Shown piece by piece: positions 28,012 to 36,691 of a stretch of DNA of 64,000 nt. Position 1 is the stretch's first letter, and the number at the start of each line of letters is the position of its first letter. The notes under the pieces are model-generated. The model was not told where the DNA came from. It ran no database searches and saw only the letters and a program-made list of their open reading frames with translations. The position numbers and the translations under genes were made by a program. Source of the stretch: Phocaeicola faecicola (GTDB taxonomy: Bacteria > Bacteroidota > Bacteroidia > Bacteroidales > Bacteroidaceae); NCBI RefSeq assembly GCF_013618865.1, contig NZ_JABSOE010000003.1:1-64000 (forward strand). Reading direction: 5' to 3'.

Positions 28012-29406
28012 TTACTGCCGGTCTTTCTTGGGTGTCAGGACCGGAATCTGTATGGTAGCTCCTATCGGTATCTGGTTGGCGTTACGGATGACCGTAGGAT
28101 TGTGCTTGACCAGATAAGGCCAGAGTTTCTTGTTGCCGTAAAACTTCTGGGAAATCTTCACCAGGCTTTCTCCCGGACGGATGGTATAGGAGGCCTGTGT
28201 ACCGGTAATCTGGTACTCCACCGTATCCGAAAGGGTCTCACGGCGTTCCGGAGTGGTTTTACCTGCTTCTTTCGTCGTTCCGGCAGCAGGCTGCTCCGGC
28301 TGTTTCGGGGCAACCGTTGTGGACGGTTTCTCCGGCAATGTCACTGTCACTTCCTTTTTCACCTCCTTGCGGACCGTATCGGCCTGGGATGCTGTGGCAG
28401 CTGCAACCGTGTCTGCAGTTACTGCCGGCAACTCCTGTCTGGCGGCAACCGATGCCTTCTGAGTGACGGCAAACAGGCTGTCGAGCAGATGTTCCGAAAT
28501 AAACCGTTTGTCGGAAAGGAAACTCCATACCATTCCTCCTCCTATCAGGACACCTGCCAGCATCACCGTTGCCAACATGCACCACGGGAAGCGTCTCTTC
28601 CGCCCGGTCTCTGCCACCGGAAGCTGTTCCGGATGCCCGGTTTCCATCATCGGTTCCTCACTGCCGGTTCCGGACGATGATTCGTGACCCTGGATTACAG
28701 GTGCCGCTTCCTGAGCGTCAGTTTCTACAAGAGATTCCGGTTTGAGTTCCTGAGCATCAGCCTCTACAAGGGGCTCCGGTTCGGGTTCACGACTGTCGGG
28801 CCATGCAACGGTCTCTGTCTCCGGTGCGGCCGGCTCACCTGCAGCAGCGGGGTCATCCACGGAATCCCCTTCCTCCACAGGCACAGTCTCATCGGTCTCT
28901 TCAGCAGACTCGGACACAGGAGAAGTCGTCTGAGGCACCTCCTCCTTACTTTCCAGTTCCGGACTCTCCGACGGTTCCTCCGGTAACACCTCTGTTTCCG
29001 CCGTTCCCTCTTCCAGATCGGCCGACATTTCAGCCGAAAGCACTGAAGTGCCCTCCTCCTCTTCCATGTCGTCGAAATGCGTACCCTCGTTCAGCACCAC
29101 GGTCTCAAAATGAGAGAAAGGCCGGTTCACCCAGTCGCGCATACTTGCGTCCGGCGTAAAGGAAATCCGCGAATATCCCTGGATTTCAATCCGTTCTCCC
29201 GAATTGACACTTACGCTTTCCCGAGCTTCCACCCCGATCAGTTTGAACGTTCCCAGTCCCTTCACCTTCACATACTTATCCGTTTCCAGCGCCTCCTTGA
29301 TCAGCGTAAAGAACAGTCCGACAAAGGCTTCCGCGTCTTCCGGATTCATGTCGTGGCGGCGGGCCAGCTGCTCAGCCAACTCCTGCAAAGTAAACTTTTC
29401 ATTCAT
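28012..29406 (-). CDS. HU-like DNA-binding domain fused to transmembrane and LysM domains
   Basis: Residues 1-100 are an HU/IHF-like fold (LQELAEQLARRHDMN; YVKVKGLGTFKLIGVEARES). Then come about 150 acidic, Glu/Pro/Thr-rich residues with a near-repeat (PLVEADAQE / SLVETDAQE), a transmembrane helix near 280 (MLATVMLAGVLIGGGMVW), a Lys/Pro/Thr linker and a C-terminal LysM motif (YTIRPGESLVKISQKFYGN). LysM binds peptidoglycan, so the protein could link nucleoid and envelope if the HU part faces the cytoplasm. It overlaps the end of the upstream HU gene by 8 bp. The topology is inferred. Confidence 0.85.
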   Translation of the reverse strand: MNEKFTLQELAEQLARRHDMNPEDAEAFVGLFFTLIKEALETDKYVKVKGLGTFKLIGVEARESVSVNSGERIEIQGYSRISFTPDASMRDWVNRPFSHFETVVLNEGTHFDDMEEEEGTSVLSAEMSADLEEGTAETEVLPEEPSESPELESKEEVPQTTSPVSESAEETDETVPVEEGDSVDDPAAAGEPAAPETETVAWPDSREPEPEPLVEADAQELKPESLVETDAQEAAPVIQGHESSSGTGSEEPMMETGHPEQLPVAETGRKRRFPWCMLATVMLAGVLIGGGMVWSFLSDKRFISEHLLDSLFAVTQKASVAARQELPAVTADTVAAATASQADTVRKEVKKEVTVTLPEKPSTTVAPKQPEQPAAGTTKEAGKTTPERRETLSDTVEYQITGTQASYTIRPGESLVKISQKFYGNKKLWPYLVKHNPTVIRNANQIPIGATIQIPVLTPKKDRQ

Positions 29407-29689
29407 TTGCCTGCATTTTTTTGAATTTCTCTTTCAGGGAATTATCGGGTTTGTAACTCAGTACCAGCTTGGGGGGAACCAGCAGACGCTGACGGGTAGC
29501 CGGATTGACCACAATCCGCTCCAGTTTCTTTTTCACTTCAAAAGTACCGAATCCCTGAAACGTCAGGGTCTTCCCCTCCTGAAGCTCTTCTCCCATAATG
29601 GCCACCATGGATGCCACCAGCTGGGCCGCATCCTTGTTGGTGTAGCCCAGTCTTCGGGCCAGTTCGCCTGTCAGTTCCTTATTGTTCAT
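29399..29689 (-). CDS. HU-family nucleoid DNA-binding protein
   Basis: The 96-residue protein has the HU plan: helices MNNKELTGELARRLGYTNKD and AAQLVASMVAIMGEELQEGK, then the beta arm FQGFGTFEVKKKLERIVVNP with the conserved NPATR. It binds and bends DNA. It is translationally coupled to the HU-LysM gene and lies 14 bp after rimO, in the same order seen in Bacteroides chromosomes. Confidence 0.95.
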   Translation of the reverse strand: MNNKELTGELARRLGYTNKDAAQLVASMVAIMGEELQEGKTLTFQGFGTFEVKKKLERIVVNPATRQRLLVPPKLVLSYKPDNSLKEKFKKMQANE

Positions 29690-29703
29690 TGTCTAATGTC
29701 TTC

Positions 29704-31002
29704 TTATACCAAACTTGCATACAGGTCAAAGTCGTCGGCATCATATACCTTCACACGATGGAAGGAACCCACTCTCAGGGTACGGTCTCCGGCTGGGATG
29801 AGTACCTCCGGATCCACTTCGGGCGAATCGAACTCCGTACGTCCGATGTAATACTCGCCTTCCTTCCGGTCGATGATTACCGTAAACTCCTTGCCGATTT
29901 TCGCATGACTCAATTCGGCAGAAATCTGCTGCTGAATCTCCATCAGTTCGTCCAGACGGGCCTGCTTGACTTCCTGCGGCACCTCGTCCTTATAGTGGCG
30001 GGCGGCATACGTACCCTCCTCTTCCGAGTAGGCGAAGGCGCCCATCCGGTCGAAACGTACCTCACGCACAAAGTCCTTGAGTTCTTCAAAATCCTGCTCC
30101 GTCTCTCCGGGGTGACCTACCATCAGTGTCGTACGCAGGTGGATTCCCGGCACTTCCTCGCGGAACTGACGGATCAGCTCGTAGGTATCGGCCTTGGTGA
30201 CATGTCTCCGCATCTTTTCCAGCATGTTGTCACTGATGTGCTGCAGGGCAATGTCCATATACTTACATACGTTGTCGTTCTCACGCATCACCCGGAAAAG
30301 GTCTTTCGGGAAATGTGCCGGATATGCATAGTGCAGACGGATCCATTTCACACCCGGAATCTGCGCCATCTGCTCAATCAGCTGCGGCAGCATCTGTTTC
30401 TTGTACAGGTCTACTCCGTAATACGTCAGTTCCTGTGCAATGACCTGAAACTCCTTCACACCTTCCGACACCAGGAGGCGCACCTCGTCCAGGATTTCCT
30501 CCATCGGACGCGACACATGCTTTCCGGTAATGATCGGAATGGCACAGTAAGAACACTTGCGGTCGCAACCTTCCGAAATTTTCAGATAGGCATAGTGCTT
30601 CGGAGTCGTCAGATGACGCTCGATGGCAAATTCGGAATGATAAGCCTTGCCCAGGTCGTTCAACAGGTCATTCCAGTTGAACTTACCGTAGAATTTATCC
30701 ACCTGCGGAATTTCCAGCTGCAGTTCTTTCAGGTAGCGTTCCGAGAGGCAGCCCATGACGTACAACTTCTTGAGCCGTCCCTCCTCCTTTGCCTGGCAGA
30801 ACTCCAGTATCATGTTAATGGACTCTTCCTTCGCATCACCGATAAAGCCGCAAGTATTGATCACGGCAATCTCTCCCTGAGGATTCTCGGAATCGTGGGT
30901 TACCCGATATCCGTTGGCCTCAAACTGCTTCATCAACTTTTCCGAATCAACCAGATTCTTTGAACACCCTAAGGTGATGATATCAATCGTATTCTTTCTC
31001 AT
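29704..31002 (-). CDS. rimO: Ribosomal protein S12 methylthiotransferase RimO
   Basis: The 432-residue radical-SAM enzyme adds a methylthio group to Asp of ribosomal protein S12. It has the N-terminal UPF0004 domain (GCSKNLVDSEKLM), the radical-SAM CxxxCxxC motif (CDRKCSYCAIP) near residue 150, and a C-terminal TRAM domain. Its start overlaps the ftsY stop by 4 bp (30999-31002), so the two are coupled. The motif and the TRAM length fit RimO rather than MiaB. Confidence 0.96.
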   Translation of the reverse strand: MRKNTIDIITLGCSKNLVDSEKLMKQFEANGYRVTHDSENPQGEIAVINTCGFIGDAKEESINMILEFCQAKEEGRLKKLYVMGCLSERYLKELQLEIPQVDKFYGKFNWNDLLNDLGKAYHSEFAIERHLTTPKHYAYLKISEGCDRKCSYCAIPIITGKHVSRPMEEILDEVRLLVSEGVKEFQVIAQELTYYGVDLYKKQMLPQLIEQMAQIPGVKWIRLHYAYPAHFPKDLFRVMRENDNVCKYMDIALQHISDNMLEKMRRHVTKADTYELIRQFREEVPGIHLRTTLMVGHPGETEQDFEELKDFVREVRFDRMGAFAYSEEEGTYAARHYKDEVPQEVKQARLDELMEIQQQISAELSHAKIGKEFTVIIDRKEGEYYIGRTEFDSPEVDPEVLIPAGDRTLRVGSFHRVKVYDADDFDLYASLV

Positions 31003-31964
31003 TTACCAGTATCTGTTCCAAATAAAGAATCAACAAACTCACGACGGCGGAAAATCTGCAGGTCTTCCATGCCTTCACCCAGACCAATGTACTTTACAGG
31101 AATCTTGAACTGATCGGAAATACCGATGACAACTCCTCCCTTGGCCGTTCCGTCGAGCTTGGTAATGGCCATAGCATTCACTTCAGTGGCCAGCGTAAAC
31201 TGCTTGGCCTGTTCGAACGCATTCTGTCCGGTAGAGCCGTCGAGTACCAGCAACACTTCGTGAGGCGCATCCGGTACCACCTTCTGCATCACATTCTTGA
31301 TCTTGGTCAGCTCGTTCATCAGTCCGATCTTGTTGTGCAGACGTCCTGCCGTATCGATGATGACCACATCGGCCTGGTTGGCTACTGCCGAGCTCAGGGT
31401 GTCATAAGCCACAGAAGCCGGGTCAGAACCCATTTTCTGCTTGATAACAGGCACTCCTACCCGTTCACCCCAGATTACCAGCTGTTCCACCGCAGCGGCA
31501 CGGAAGGTATCGGCAGCTCCCAGATACACCGATTTTCCGGCTTTCTTGAACTGATAAGCCAGTTTACCGATGGTAGTGGTCTTTCCCACTCCGTTCACTC
31601 CTACCACCATGATCACATACGGCTTCTTGCCTTCGGGTACACTGAAGTCTTCGGCGTCCACCGTATTGTTTTCGGTGAGCAGGGCCGCAATTTCCTCACG
31701 CAGGATATTGTTCAGTTCCTGAGTATTGACATACTTGTCGCGGGCCACTCTGTTCTCAATTCGCTTGATGATATTCAGCGTGGTCTCCACTCCTACGTCC
31801 GAAGTGATCAGCACTTCTTCCAGGTTGTCCAATACTTCATCGTCTACTTTCGACTTTCCGGCTACTGCGCGGGCTATCTTCCCAAAGACACTTTCCTTGG
31901 TTTTAGACAGTCCTTTGTCCAGCGTTTCTTTCTTTTCCTTCGAGAAAAAACTAAAAAATCCCAT
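30999..31964 (-). CDS. ftsY: Signal recognition particle receptor FtsY
   Basis: The 321-residue GTPase has a short charged N-terminal region, the NG domain with G1 GVNGVGKTTTIGKLA, the insertion-box GAADTFRAAAVEQL, G3 DTAGRLHNK and G4 TKLDGTAKGG. It docks ribosome-SRP complexes at the membrane. It lacks the long acidic A domain of E. coli, as is usual in Bacteroidetes. It heads ftsY-rimO-HU-HU/LysM, with a -7 element TATCTTTG just upstream. Confidence 0.97.
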   Translation of the reverse strand: MGFFSFFSKEKKETLDKGLSKTKESVFGKIARAVAGKSKVDDEVLDNLEEVLITSDVGVETTLNIIKRIENRVARDKYVNTQELNNILREEIAALLTENNTVDAEDFSVPEGKKPYVIMVVGVNGVGKTTTIGKLAYQFKKAGKSVYLGAADTFRAAAVEQLVIWGERVGVPVIKQKMGSDPASVAYDTLSSAVANQADVVIIDTAGRLHNKIGLMNELTKIKNVMQKVVPDAPHEVLLVLDGSTGQNAFEQAKQFTLATEVNAMAITKLDGTAKGGVVIGISDQFKIPVKYIGLGEGMEDLQIFRRREFVDSLFGTDTGK

Positions 31965-31996
31965 ACGCGGCTTGTTATTTATTATCTATTTTGTGA

Positions 31997-32004
31997 CAAA
32001 GATA
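31997..32004 (-). promoter_or_regulatory. -7 element TATCTTTG upstream of ftsY
   Basis: The minus-strand TAnnTTTG match lies 32 bp before the ftsY ATG. No TTTG at the standard -33 spacing is seen; one at 32015-32018 is too close. Confidence 0.5.
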
Positions 32005-32165
32005 CAATATTTTTCAAAATTACCGCACTGTTTTATCCCGATGAACTGCTTTTTATCTTGCGGAAAGTTGCACAACCCGAACATTCTACTTAATATTGTA
32101 AAGCAAAAACACGGAGAGCCTCCGGTTTCTCCGAATATCTCATGTCTTTTTAATTCTTACAGATT

Positions 32166-32819
32166 ATGAATCAATCCATACCCGAAGATTTAGTCCGATA
32201 TGTGGAAGAACACATCCTGCCGCAGTATCACGGCTTTGACAAGGCCCACCGGCTGGACCATGCGGCAAGGGTCATCGAGGAGAGCCTGCAACTGGCGGCA
32301 CTGTACAAGGCCGACCTGTCCATGGCCTATGTCATTGCGGCCTATCACGATACGGGACTGTGCGAAGGAAGGGAACTGCACCACCTGGTTTCCGGAAAAA
32401 TACTGGCGGAAGACGCCTGCCTGCGCCAATGGTTCACCCCCGAGCAGCTGCAGGTAATGAAAGAGGCCGTAGAAGACCACCGGGCTTCCTGCGACCACGA
32501 GCCCAGGAGCCTGTACGGCAAAATTGTGGCGGAGGCCGACCGCATCATCGATCCGGAAATCACACTGCGTCGGACCGTACAATACGGATTGTCGCATTAT
32601 CCGGAAATGACGGCCGAAGAGCAGTACGCCCGGTTCAAGGAGCACCTGACCGTCAAATACGGTCCCAACGGATACTTGCAGCTGTGGATACCGGAGTCCA
32701 GCAATGCCGCACGCCTGGCCGAATTCCGCAAGATCCTGGCAGATGAGGAGCAGTTGCGCAGCACGTTCCGCCGGCTTTACGAAGCAGAACAGCAAGCGGC
32801 ATCCGCAAACGCCCGCTGA
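32166..32819 (+). CDS. HD-domain phosphohydrolase
   Basis: The 217-residue protein has the metal motif of the HD superfamily in order: H (RLDHAARVI, about residue 30), HD (AAYHDTGL, about 60), a further H (AVEDHRAS) and the late D (VAEADRIID). The family hydrolyses phosphoesters, often nucleotides; no specificity is visible. It is the only plus-strand gene between ftsY and DUF4295, which are usually neighbours in Bacteroidales, so it looks inserted into a conserved block. Confidence 0.9.
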   Translation: MNQSIPEDLVRYVEEHILPQYHGFDKAHRLDHAARVIEESLQLAALYKADLSMAYVIAAYHDTGLCEGRELHHLVSGKILAEDACLRQWFTPEQLQVMKEAVEDHRASCDHEPRSLYGKIVAEADRIIDPEITLRRTVQYGLSHYPEMTAEEQYARFKEHLTVKYGPNGYLQLWIPESSNAARLAEFRKILADEEQLRSTFRRLYEAEQQAASANAR

Positions 32820-33079
32820 CAAAAAGACAAAAGTAACAAATTGACAAAGAAGAGCCTTGAGAATCCGTTCTTTCAACGCCGTAATGGAGCCGACTGGAAA
32901 TTCGGGATTCTCAGCGCTCCTCTCTGAGCATATTCCATTACCAGCCAGCGCATTACCCTCCCAAATTCATCGCTACCCTTATTCCTTTTCCGCAGAAAAG
33001 CAGAGAAAGACCGGCCCGCATCAGCGTATTTTCCCTCACACATCAGCAAAGGAGACGAAAAAGGCCGCCATCTTTTTCA

Positions 33080-33097
33080 AAAACCTCGCGAGGTTTT
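33080..33097. repeat. Perfect 18-bp palindrome
   Basis: AAAACCTCGCGAGGTTTT is self-complementary with no loop, centred on TCGCGA. It lies in the gap between the HD gene and the DUF4295 unit. It could be an operator or part of a terminator. Confidence 0.65.
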
Positions 33098-33300
33098 CGG
33101 CACACTTTCCTTATCCGCAACGCCACACACCATTGTGCGATTCCATTTTCTTCACCGCCCTGCTCCGTATCAACGTCTTTTCTTCCCTTCTCCACCCCTT
33201 TCAGGACACTTCCCGGCCTCCTGTACTCCCATTCCGGGGAAAAGTCCCTGTCAGCCAAAACCGCGTTTCACCGACAAAAAGAAAGCCATCCGGCAGAAAC

Positions 33301-33333
33301 AAAAAAATCCCCTCATCCAAAAGGATGAAGGGA
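33301..33333 (-). terminator. Terminator of rpmB-rpmG-DUF4295
   Basis: An A-run (33301-33307, a U-tract on the minus strand) is followed by TCCCCTCATCC paired with GGATGAAGGGA (one mismatch) around AAAA. It lies 30 bp beyond the DUF4295 stop. Confidence 0.9.
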
Positions 33334-33363
33334 CCTTTATATAGCATCATTAAAATCCGCTAA

Positions 33364-33519
33364 TTATTTTTTGAAAAAGTCCTGAACTTTTTCGTTAGGA
33401 ACCATCTGTTCATCAAAGATGTAAGCACCAGTTTTCGGAGACTTCACCATTTTGATAACCTTAGTATAAGAACGTCCTTCTTTACCTGTCTGAAGGGTTG
33501 CGACTGTTTTCTTTGCCAT
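33364..33519 (-). CDS. DUF4295 small basic protein, 51 aa
   Basis: This 51-residue protein (MAKKTVATLQTGKEGRSYTK, then VIKMVKSPKTGAYIF) is the DUF4295 family found only in Bacteroidetes, always next to rpmB and rpmG. It lies 10 bp downstream of rpmG on the same strand and ends with FFKK. The basic composition and the ribosomal-protein context suggest a ribosome-associated role, which is inference from location. Confidence 0.92.
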   Translation of the reverse strand: MAKKTVATLQTGKEGRSYTKVIKMVKSPKTGAYIFDEQMVPNEKVQDFFKK

Positions 33520-33529
33520 GGTCTACTTA

Positions 33530-33718
33530 TTATTTAATTTCTTTATGAACTGTTACTCTTTTCAAAATAGGATTGTACTTCTTCAATTCCAATCTTTCAG
33601 TGGTATTCTTTCTATTCTTAGTTGTAATATAACGAGAAGTTCCCGGCATACCACTGTCCTTCATCTCTGTGCATTCAAGGATTACCTGTACTCTGTTACC
33701 TTTAGCTTTCTTAGCCAT
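33530..33718 (-). CDS. rpmG: 50S ribosomal protein L33
   Basis: The 62-residue protein [20 protein letters not shown]... shows the L33 features [24 protein letters not shown] and LELKKYNP. It lacks the zinc-binding cysteine pairs of the C+ form (a single Cys is visible), so it is the zinc-free form. It lies between rpmB (19 bp upstream) and DUF4295 (10 bp downstream). Confidence 0.97.
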   Translation of the reverse strand: MAKKAKGNRVQVILECTEMKDSGMPGTSRYITTKNRKNTTERLELKKYNPILKRVTVHKEIK

Positions 33719-33737
33719 AGTCTTTTTCTCCTTTTAA

Positions 33738-33998
33738 TTAACCAATAATTTTGATAGTTTTCCAATCACAGTAACCTTTGGCAACAGCTTCATTCAGCGC
33801 AGCGTCCAGGCCTTTCTTATTAATAACTCGCAAGCCGTTAGCACAAATATTCAGGCTAATCCAGCAATCCTGTTCTACATAGTAGAATTTCTTAGTAAAC
33901 AAGTTCACATCGAAAGTTCTTTTAGTTCTTCTCTTTGAGTGTGAAACATTGTTGCCAATCATGGCTTTCTTTCCGGTAATTTGACAAATTTTCGACAT
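33738..33998 (-). CDS. rpmB: 50S ribosomal protein L28
   Basis: The 86-residue L28 begins [20 protein letters not shown] and has the conserved [13 protein letters not shown] and a C-terminal GLDAALNEA. It is the first gene of the three-gene ribosomal unit and lies about 105 bp downstream of cinA on the same strand. It assembles into the large subunit near the tRNA exit site. Confidence 0.97.
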   Translation of the reverse strand: MSKICQITGKKAMIGNNVSHSKRRTKRTFDVNLFTKKFYYVEQDCWISLNICANGLRVINKKGLDAALNEAVAKGYCDWKTIKIIG

Positions 33999-34103
33999 TT
34001 CTATCTAGTTTTTATAGTTCTATTTCCTTCGTTCTCTCAAACGGAGTGCAAAATAAGTGATTTTATTTTATATATACAAGTCTTTCTCTAACTAATTGCA
34101 TTT

Positions 34104-34604
34104 TTATTGCTCATTTTCTTTATTTTGACACAATTCCAGCAATAATTGGAGGGCTTTTTTGGTCGCAGCCTGTATATTTTTCTCTCTTCCGTTGTCTTCG
34201 CTCAGCTTAGCCGTAATCACAGTCTCACGATTGCATGCAGCGATCCATATCGTGCCCACCGGCTTGTCGGGTGTTCCTCCCGCCGGTCCGGCGATACCGG
34301 AAGTAGCGATTGCATGATCTACATTCAATGTCTCCATTACCCCTTTGGCCATTTCTACGACAACCTCTTCACTTACCGCCCCATGCTGTTCCAGCGATGC
34401 TGCCGCTACGTGCAGCAGGTCCTGCTTCACCTCATTGGCATAAGCGATGATTCCGCCTTTATAGAAACGAGAACTACCAGGGATAGCAGTTATGATAGCT
34501 GCCACATTGCCTGCGGTGCAGCTTTCGGCTGTAGCCAATGTAAAGCCTTCTCTCCAGAAGATCTCACTTATCTCCTTACTGAGTGTTTTTGTTTCTACTG
34601 ACAT
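34104..34604 (-). CDS. cinA: CinA C-terminal-domain protein (nicotinamide-nucleotide amidase)
   Basis: The 166-residue protein is only the CinA C-terminal domain: AESCTAGNVAAIITAIPGSS, YANEVKQDLL, GIAGPAGGTPDKPVGTIW. This domain deamidates nicotinamide mononucleotide (PncC). The N-terminal molybdopterin-like domain of full CinA is absent, as in the short Bacteroides form. It lies 31 bp downstream of tsaD, in one operon running map-tsaD-cinA. Confidence 0.94.
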   Translation of the reverse strand: MSVETKTLSKEISEIFWREGFTLATAESCTAGNVAAIITAIPGSSRFYKGGIIAYANEVKQDLLHVAAASLEQHGAVSEEVVVEMAKGVMETLNVDHAIATSGIAGPAGGTPDKPVGTIWIAACNRETVITAKLSEDNGREKNIQAATKKALQLLLELCQNKENEQ

Positions 34605-34635
34605 AATTACAATTCGAATGTTTTATTTAATGTTC

Positions 34636-35658
34636 TTACTTGATTATCACCCTTGAGTAAGCGGGTTGATCTATTGTGCAAAAATCCTTGTCCAAAAACT
34701 TATAATAGCCGGTGATGGCGATCATGGCTGCATTGTCGGTGGTATATCCGAATTTCGGAATATAGATTTTCCAGCCATATTTTTCGGCATGTTCACGGTA
34801 GGCGTTACGCAGTCCGTTGTTGGCAGATACCCCTCCGGCCACGGCCACTTCGTTGATTCCGGTATCCTTCACCACCTTGCGCAACTTGTCCATCAGGATA
34901 TCCACGATGGTCTTTTCCAGTGAGGCTGCCAGATCCACCTTGTGATGCTCCACAAAGTCCGGATCTTCCTTCAGCCAGTCGCGCAGCGAATAAAGGAACG
35001 AGGTCTTCAGTCCGCTGAAGCTGTAGTCATACCCCGGAATGTGAGGCTTGCTGAAGGTAAAGGCCTTCGGATTTCCCTGACGCGCCAGCTTGTCGATAAT
35101 CGGTCCGCCCGGATAACCCAGCCCCATTACCTTGGAACACTTGTCGATGGCCTCTCCTGCCGCATCGTCGATGGTCTGTCCCAGTACCTCCATGTCGTTG
35201 TAGGCATTTACCCGGATAATCTGGGAATTACCGCCCGAAACCAGCAGGCAGATAAAAGGATAGTGAGGCTTGTCATTGTCGTCTTCCGACTCCTTGATGA
35301 AGTGCGCCAGCACATGTCCCTGCAGGTGGTTGACATCAATCATCGGAATACCCAGCGCACGCGCCATACCCTTGGCAAACGATACTCCCACCAACAGCGA
35401 CCCCATCAGTCCCGGTCCGCGGGTAAAGGCAATGGCACTCAACTGCTCCTTGGTCACTCCGGCTCTTTTCAGTGCCTCGTGCACCACCGGAACGATATTC
35501 TGCTGATGGGCACGCGAAGCCAGTTCGGGCACCACCCCTCCGTACGATTCGTGTACGGCCTGACTTGCAATCACACTCGAAAGCAGTACTCCGTTCTTGA
35601 TCACCGCTGCCGAAGTATCATCACAAGACGATTCTATACCTAATATAATAGTATCCAT
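34636..35658 (-). CDS. tsaD: tRNA N6-adenosine threonylcarbamoyltransferase TsaD
   Basis: The 340-residue ASKHA-fold enzyme transfers threonylcarbamoyl to A37 of ANN-decoding tRNAs. It starts ILGIESSCDDTSAAV, has GGVVPELASRAHQQNIVPVV (metal-binding His pair) and HLQGHVLAHF, and ends with VAGGVSANNGLR. It needs TsaB and TsaE, which are not in this window. It is essential in most bacteria. Confidence 0.97.
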   Translation of the reverse strand: MDTIILGIESSCDDTSAAVIKNGVLLSSVIASQAVHESYGGVVPELASRAHQQNIVPVVHEALKRAGVTKEQLSAIAFTRGPGLMGSLLVGVSFAKGMARALGIPMIDVNHLQGHVLAHFIKESEDDNDKPHYPFICLLVSGGNSQIIRVNAYNDMEVLGQTIDDAAGEAIDKCSKVMGLGYPGGPIIDKLARQGNPKAFTFSKPHIPGYDYSFSGLKTSFLYSLRDWLKEDPDFVEHHKVDLAASLEKTIVDILMDKLRKVVKDTGINEVAVAGGVSANNGLRNAYREHAEKYGWKIYIPKFGYTTDNAAMIAITGYYKFLDKDFCTIDQPAYSRVIIK

Positions 35659-35697
35659 ATATCGTTCTATTTCTAATCGTTAAGTTGAATTGTTAAA

Positions 35698-36552
35698 TCA
35701 ATAAGTTAAGATTTCCAGCCCGTTTTCCGTCATCAGGAACGTATGCTCCCACTGGGCAGAAGGCAGTTCGTCTTCCGTAACCACGGTCCATCCGTCTTCT
35801 TCGTCGACAAACACTTCATAAGTACCCATGTTGATCATCGGCTCGATGGTAAAGACCATTCCCGGCACCAGCAGCATTCCGGTTCCCTTTCTTCCGAAAT
35901 GCTCCACATCAGGTTCCTCGTGGAATTCCAGTCCCACACCGTGGCCGCAGAGATTCCGCACGACAGAGAAACCGTTTTTCTTGGCATGTTTCTCGATGGC
36001 ATGACCGATATCGCCTACAAAGCCGAAAGGACGGGCTGCCTGCATACCGATTTCAAGACATTCCTTGGCCACATCGACCAGCTTCTTCTTTTCCGGAGTA
36101 GTTTCTCCGATGATGAACATACGCGAAGCATCCGAATAATATCCGTCGAGGATGGTAGATACATCGACATTGATGATGTCTCCCTCTTCCAGAATCTCTT
36201 CTTCCGAAGGAATACCGTGACATACGACCTCATTGATGGAGGTACATACGCTCTTCGGGAACCCTTCATAATTCAGAGGAGCCGGTATGGCACCGTGTGA
36301 AACCGTATAGTCGTATACCAGTTTGTCGATTTCCGCCGTACTCATTCCCGCATGAATCTCACGCGCAACCAAGTCCAGCACTCCGGTATTGATGATACCG
36401 CTTTTCCGGATTCCCTCAATCTGTTCGGGAGTTTTGATGAGCTTCCGCGAGGGAACCAGATGACCTTTTTCCTGGAAATAAAGGACCTTTTTATCTAGTT
36501 CTGTCAGTTCCGCACCTTTAGGAACCTTCCAGTTTATTTTGTTCCTTCTCAT
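35698..36552 (-). CDS. map: Methionine aminopeptidase type I
   Basis: The 284-residue enzyme removes the initiator Met. Ligands are visible: a histidine (ISVCHG-type VVCHGIPSE), Asp in INVDVSTI and DASRMF, His in GHGVGLEFHE, and Glu in FTIEPM and the final WEHTFL region. It carries an extra N-terminal region of about 40 residues (MRRNKINWKVPKGAELTELD) common in this lineage. The ATG at 36552 is preferred over an ATG at 36630 because a -7 box at 36576 would place the transcript start between them. Confidence 0.96.
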   Translation of the reverse strand: MRRNKINWKVPKGAELTELDKKVLYFQEKGHLVPSRKLIKTPEQIEGIRKSGIINTGVLDLVAREIHAGMSTAEIDKLVYDYTVSHGAIPAPLNYEGFPKSVCTSINEVVCHGIPSEEEILEEGDIINVDVSTILDGYYSDASRMFIIGETTPEKKKLVDVAKECLEIGMQAARPFGFVGDIGHAIEKHAKKNGFSVVRNLCGHGVGLEFHEEPDVEHFGRKGTGMLLVPGMVFTIEPMINMGTYEVFVDEEDGWTVVTEDELPSAQWEHTFLMTENGLEILTY

Positions 36553-36575
36553 AAGTTGTATATTAAGTAATGTTG

Positions 36576-36583
36576 CAAAGGTA
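36576..36583 (-). promoter_or_regulatory. -7 element TACCTTTG upstream of map
   Basis: A minus-strand TAnnTTTG match lies 23 bp before the map ATG. It would drive map-tsaD-cinA. Confidence 0.5.
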
Positions 36584-36691
36584 ACAGAAAAAAATGACAG
36601 GAAAAACAGCTCCTGCAGAAAAATTATCATCTTTTAGGGTCATTTTTCCCGCAGAAGGCTGGCCCGGGCAGGCATAAAAGAAGGTTTCTGT

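Larger units (their letters stand above)
32820..33363. other. 544-bp convergent gap with several dyads
   Basis: No gene is seen. The segment has two 8-9-bp inverted pairs near its left end (32858-32866 with 32905-32913; 32881-32888 with 32934-32941), a perfect 18-bp palindrome (33080-33097) and a terminator for the ribosomal-protein unit (33301-33333). The stretch 32940-33260 is pyrimidine-rich on the plus strand. Confidence 0.5.
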
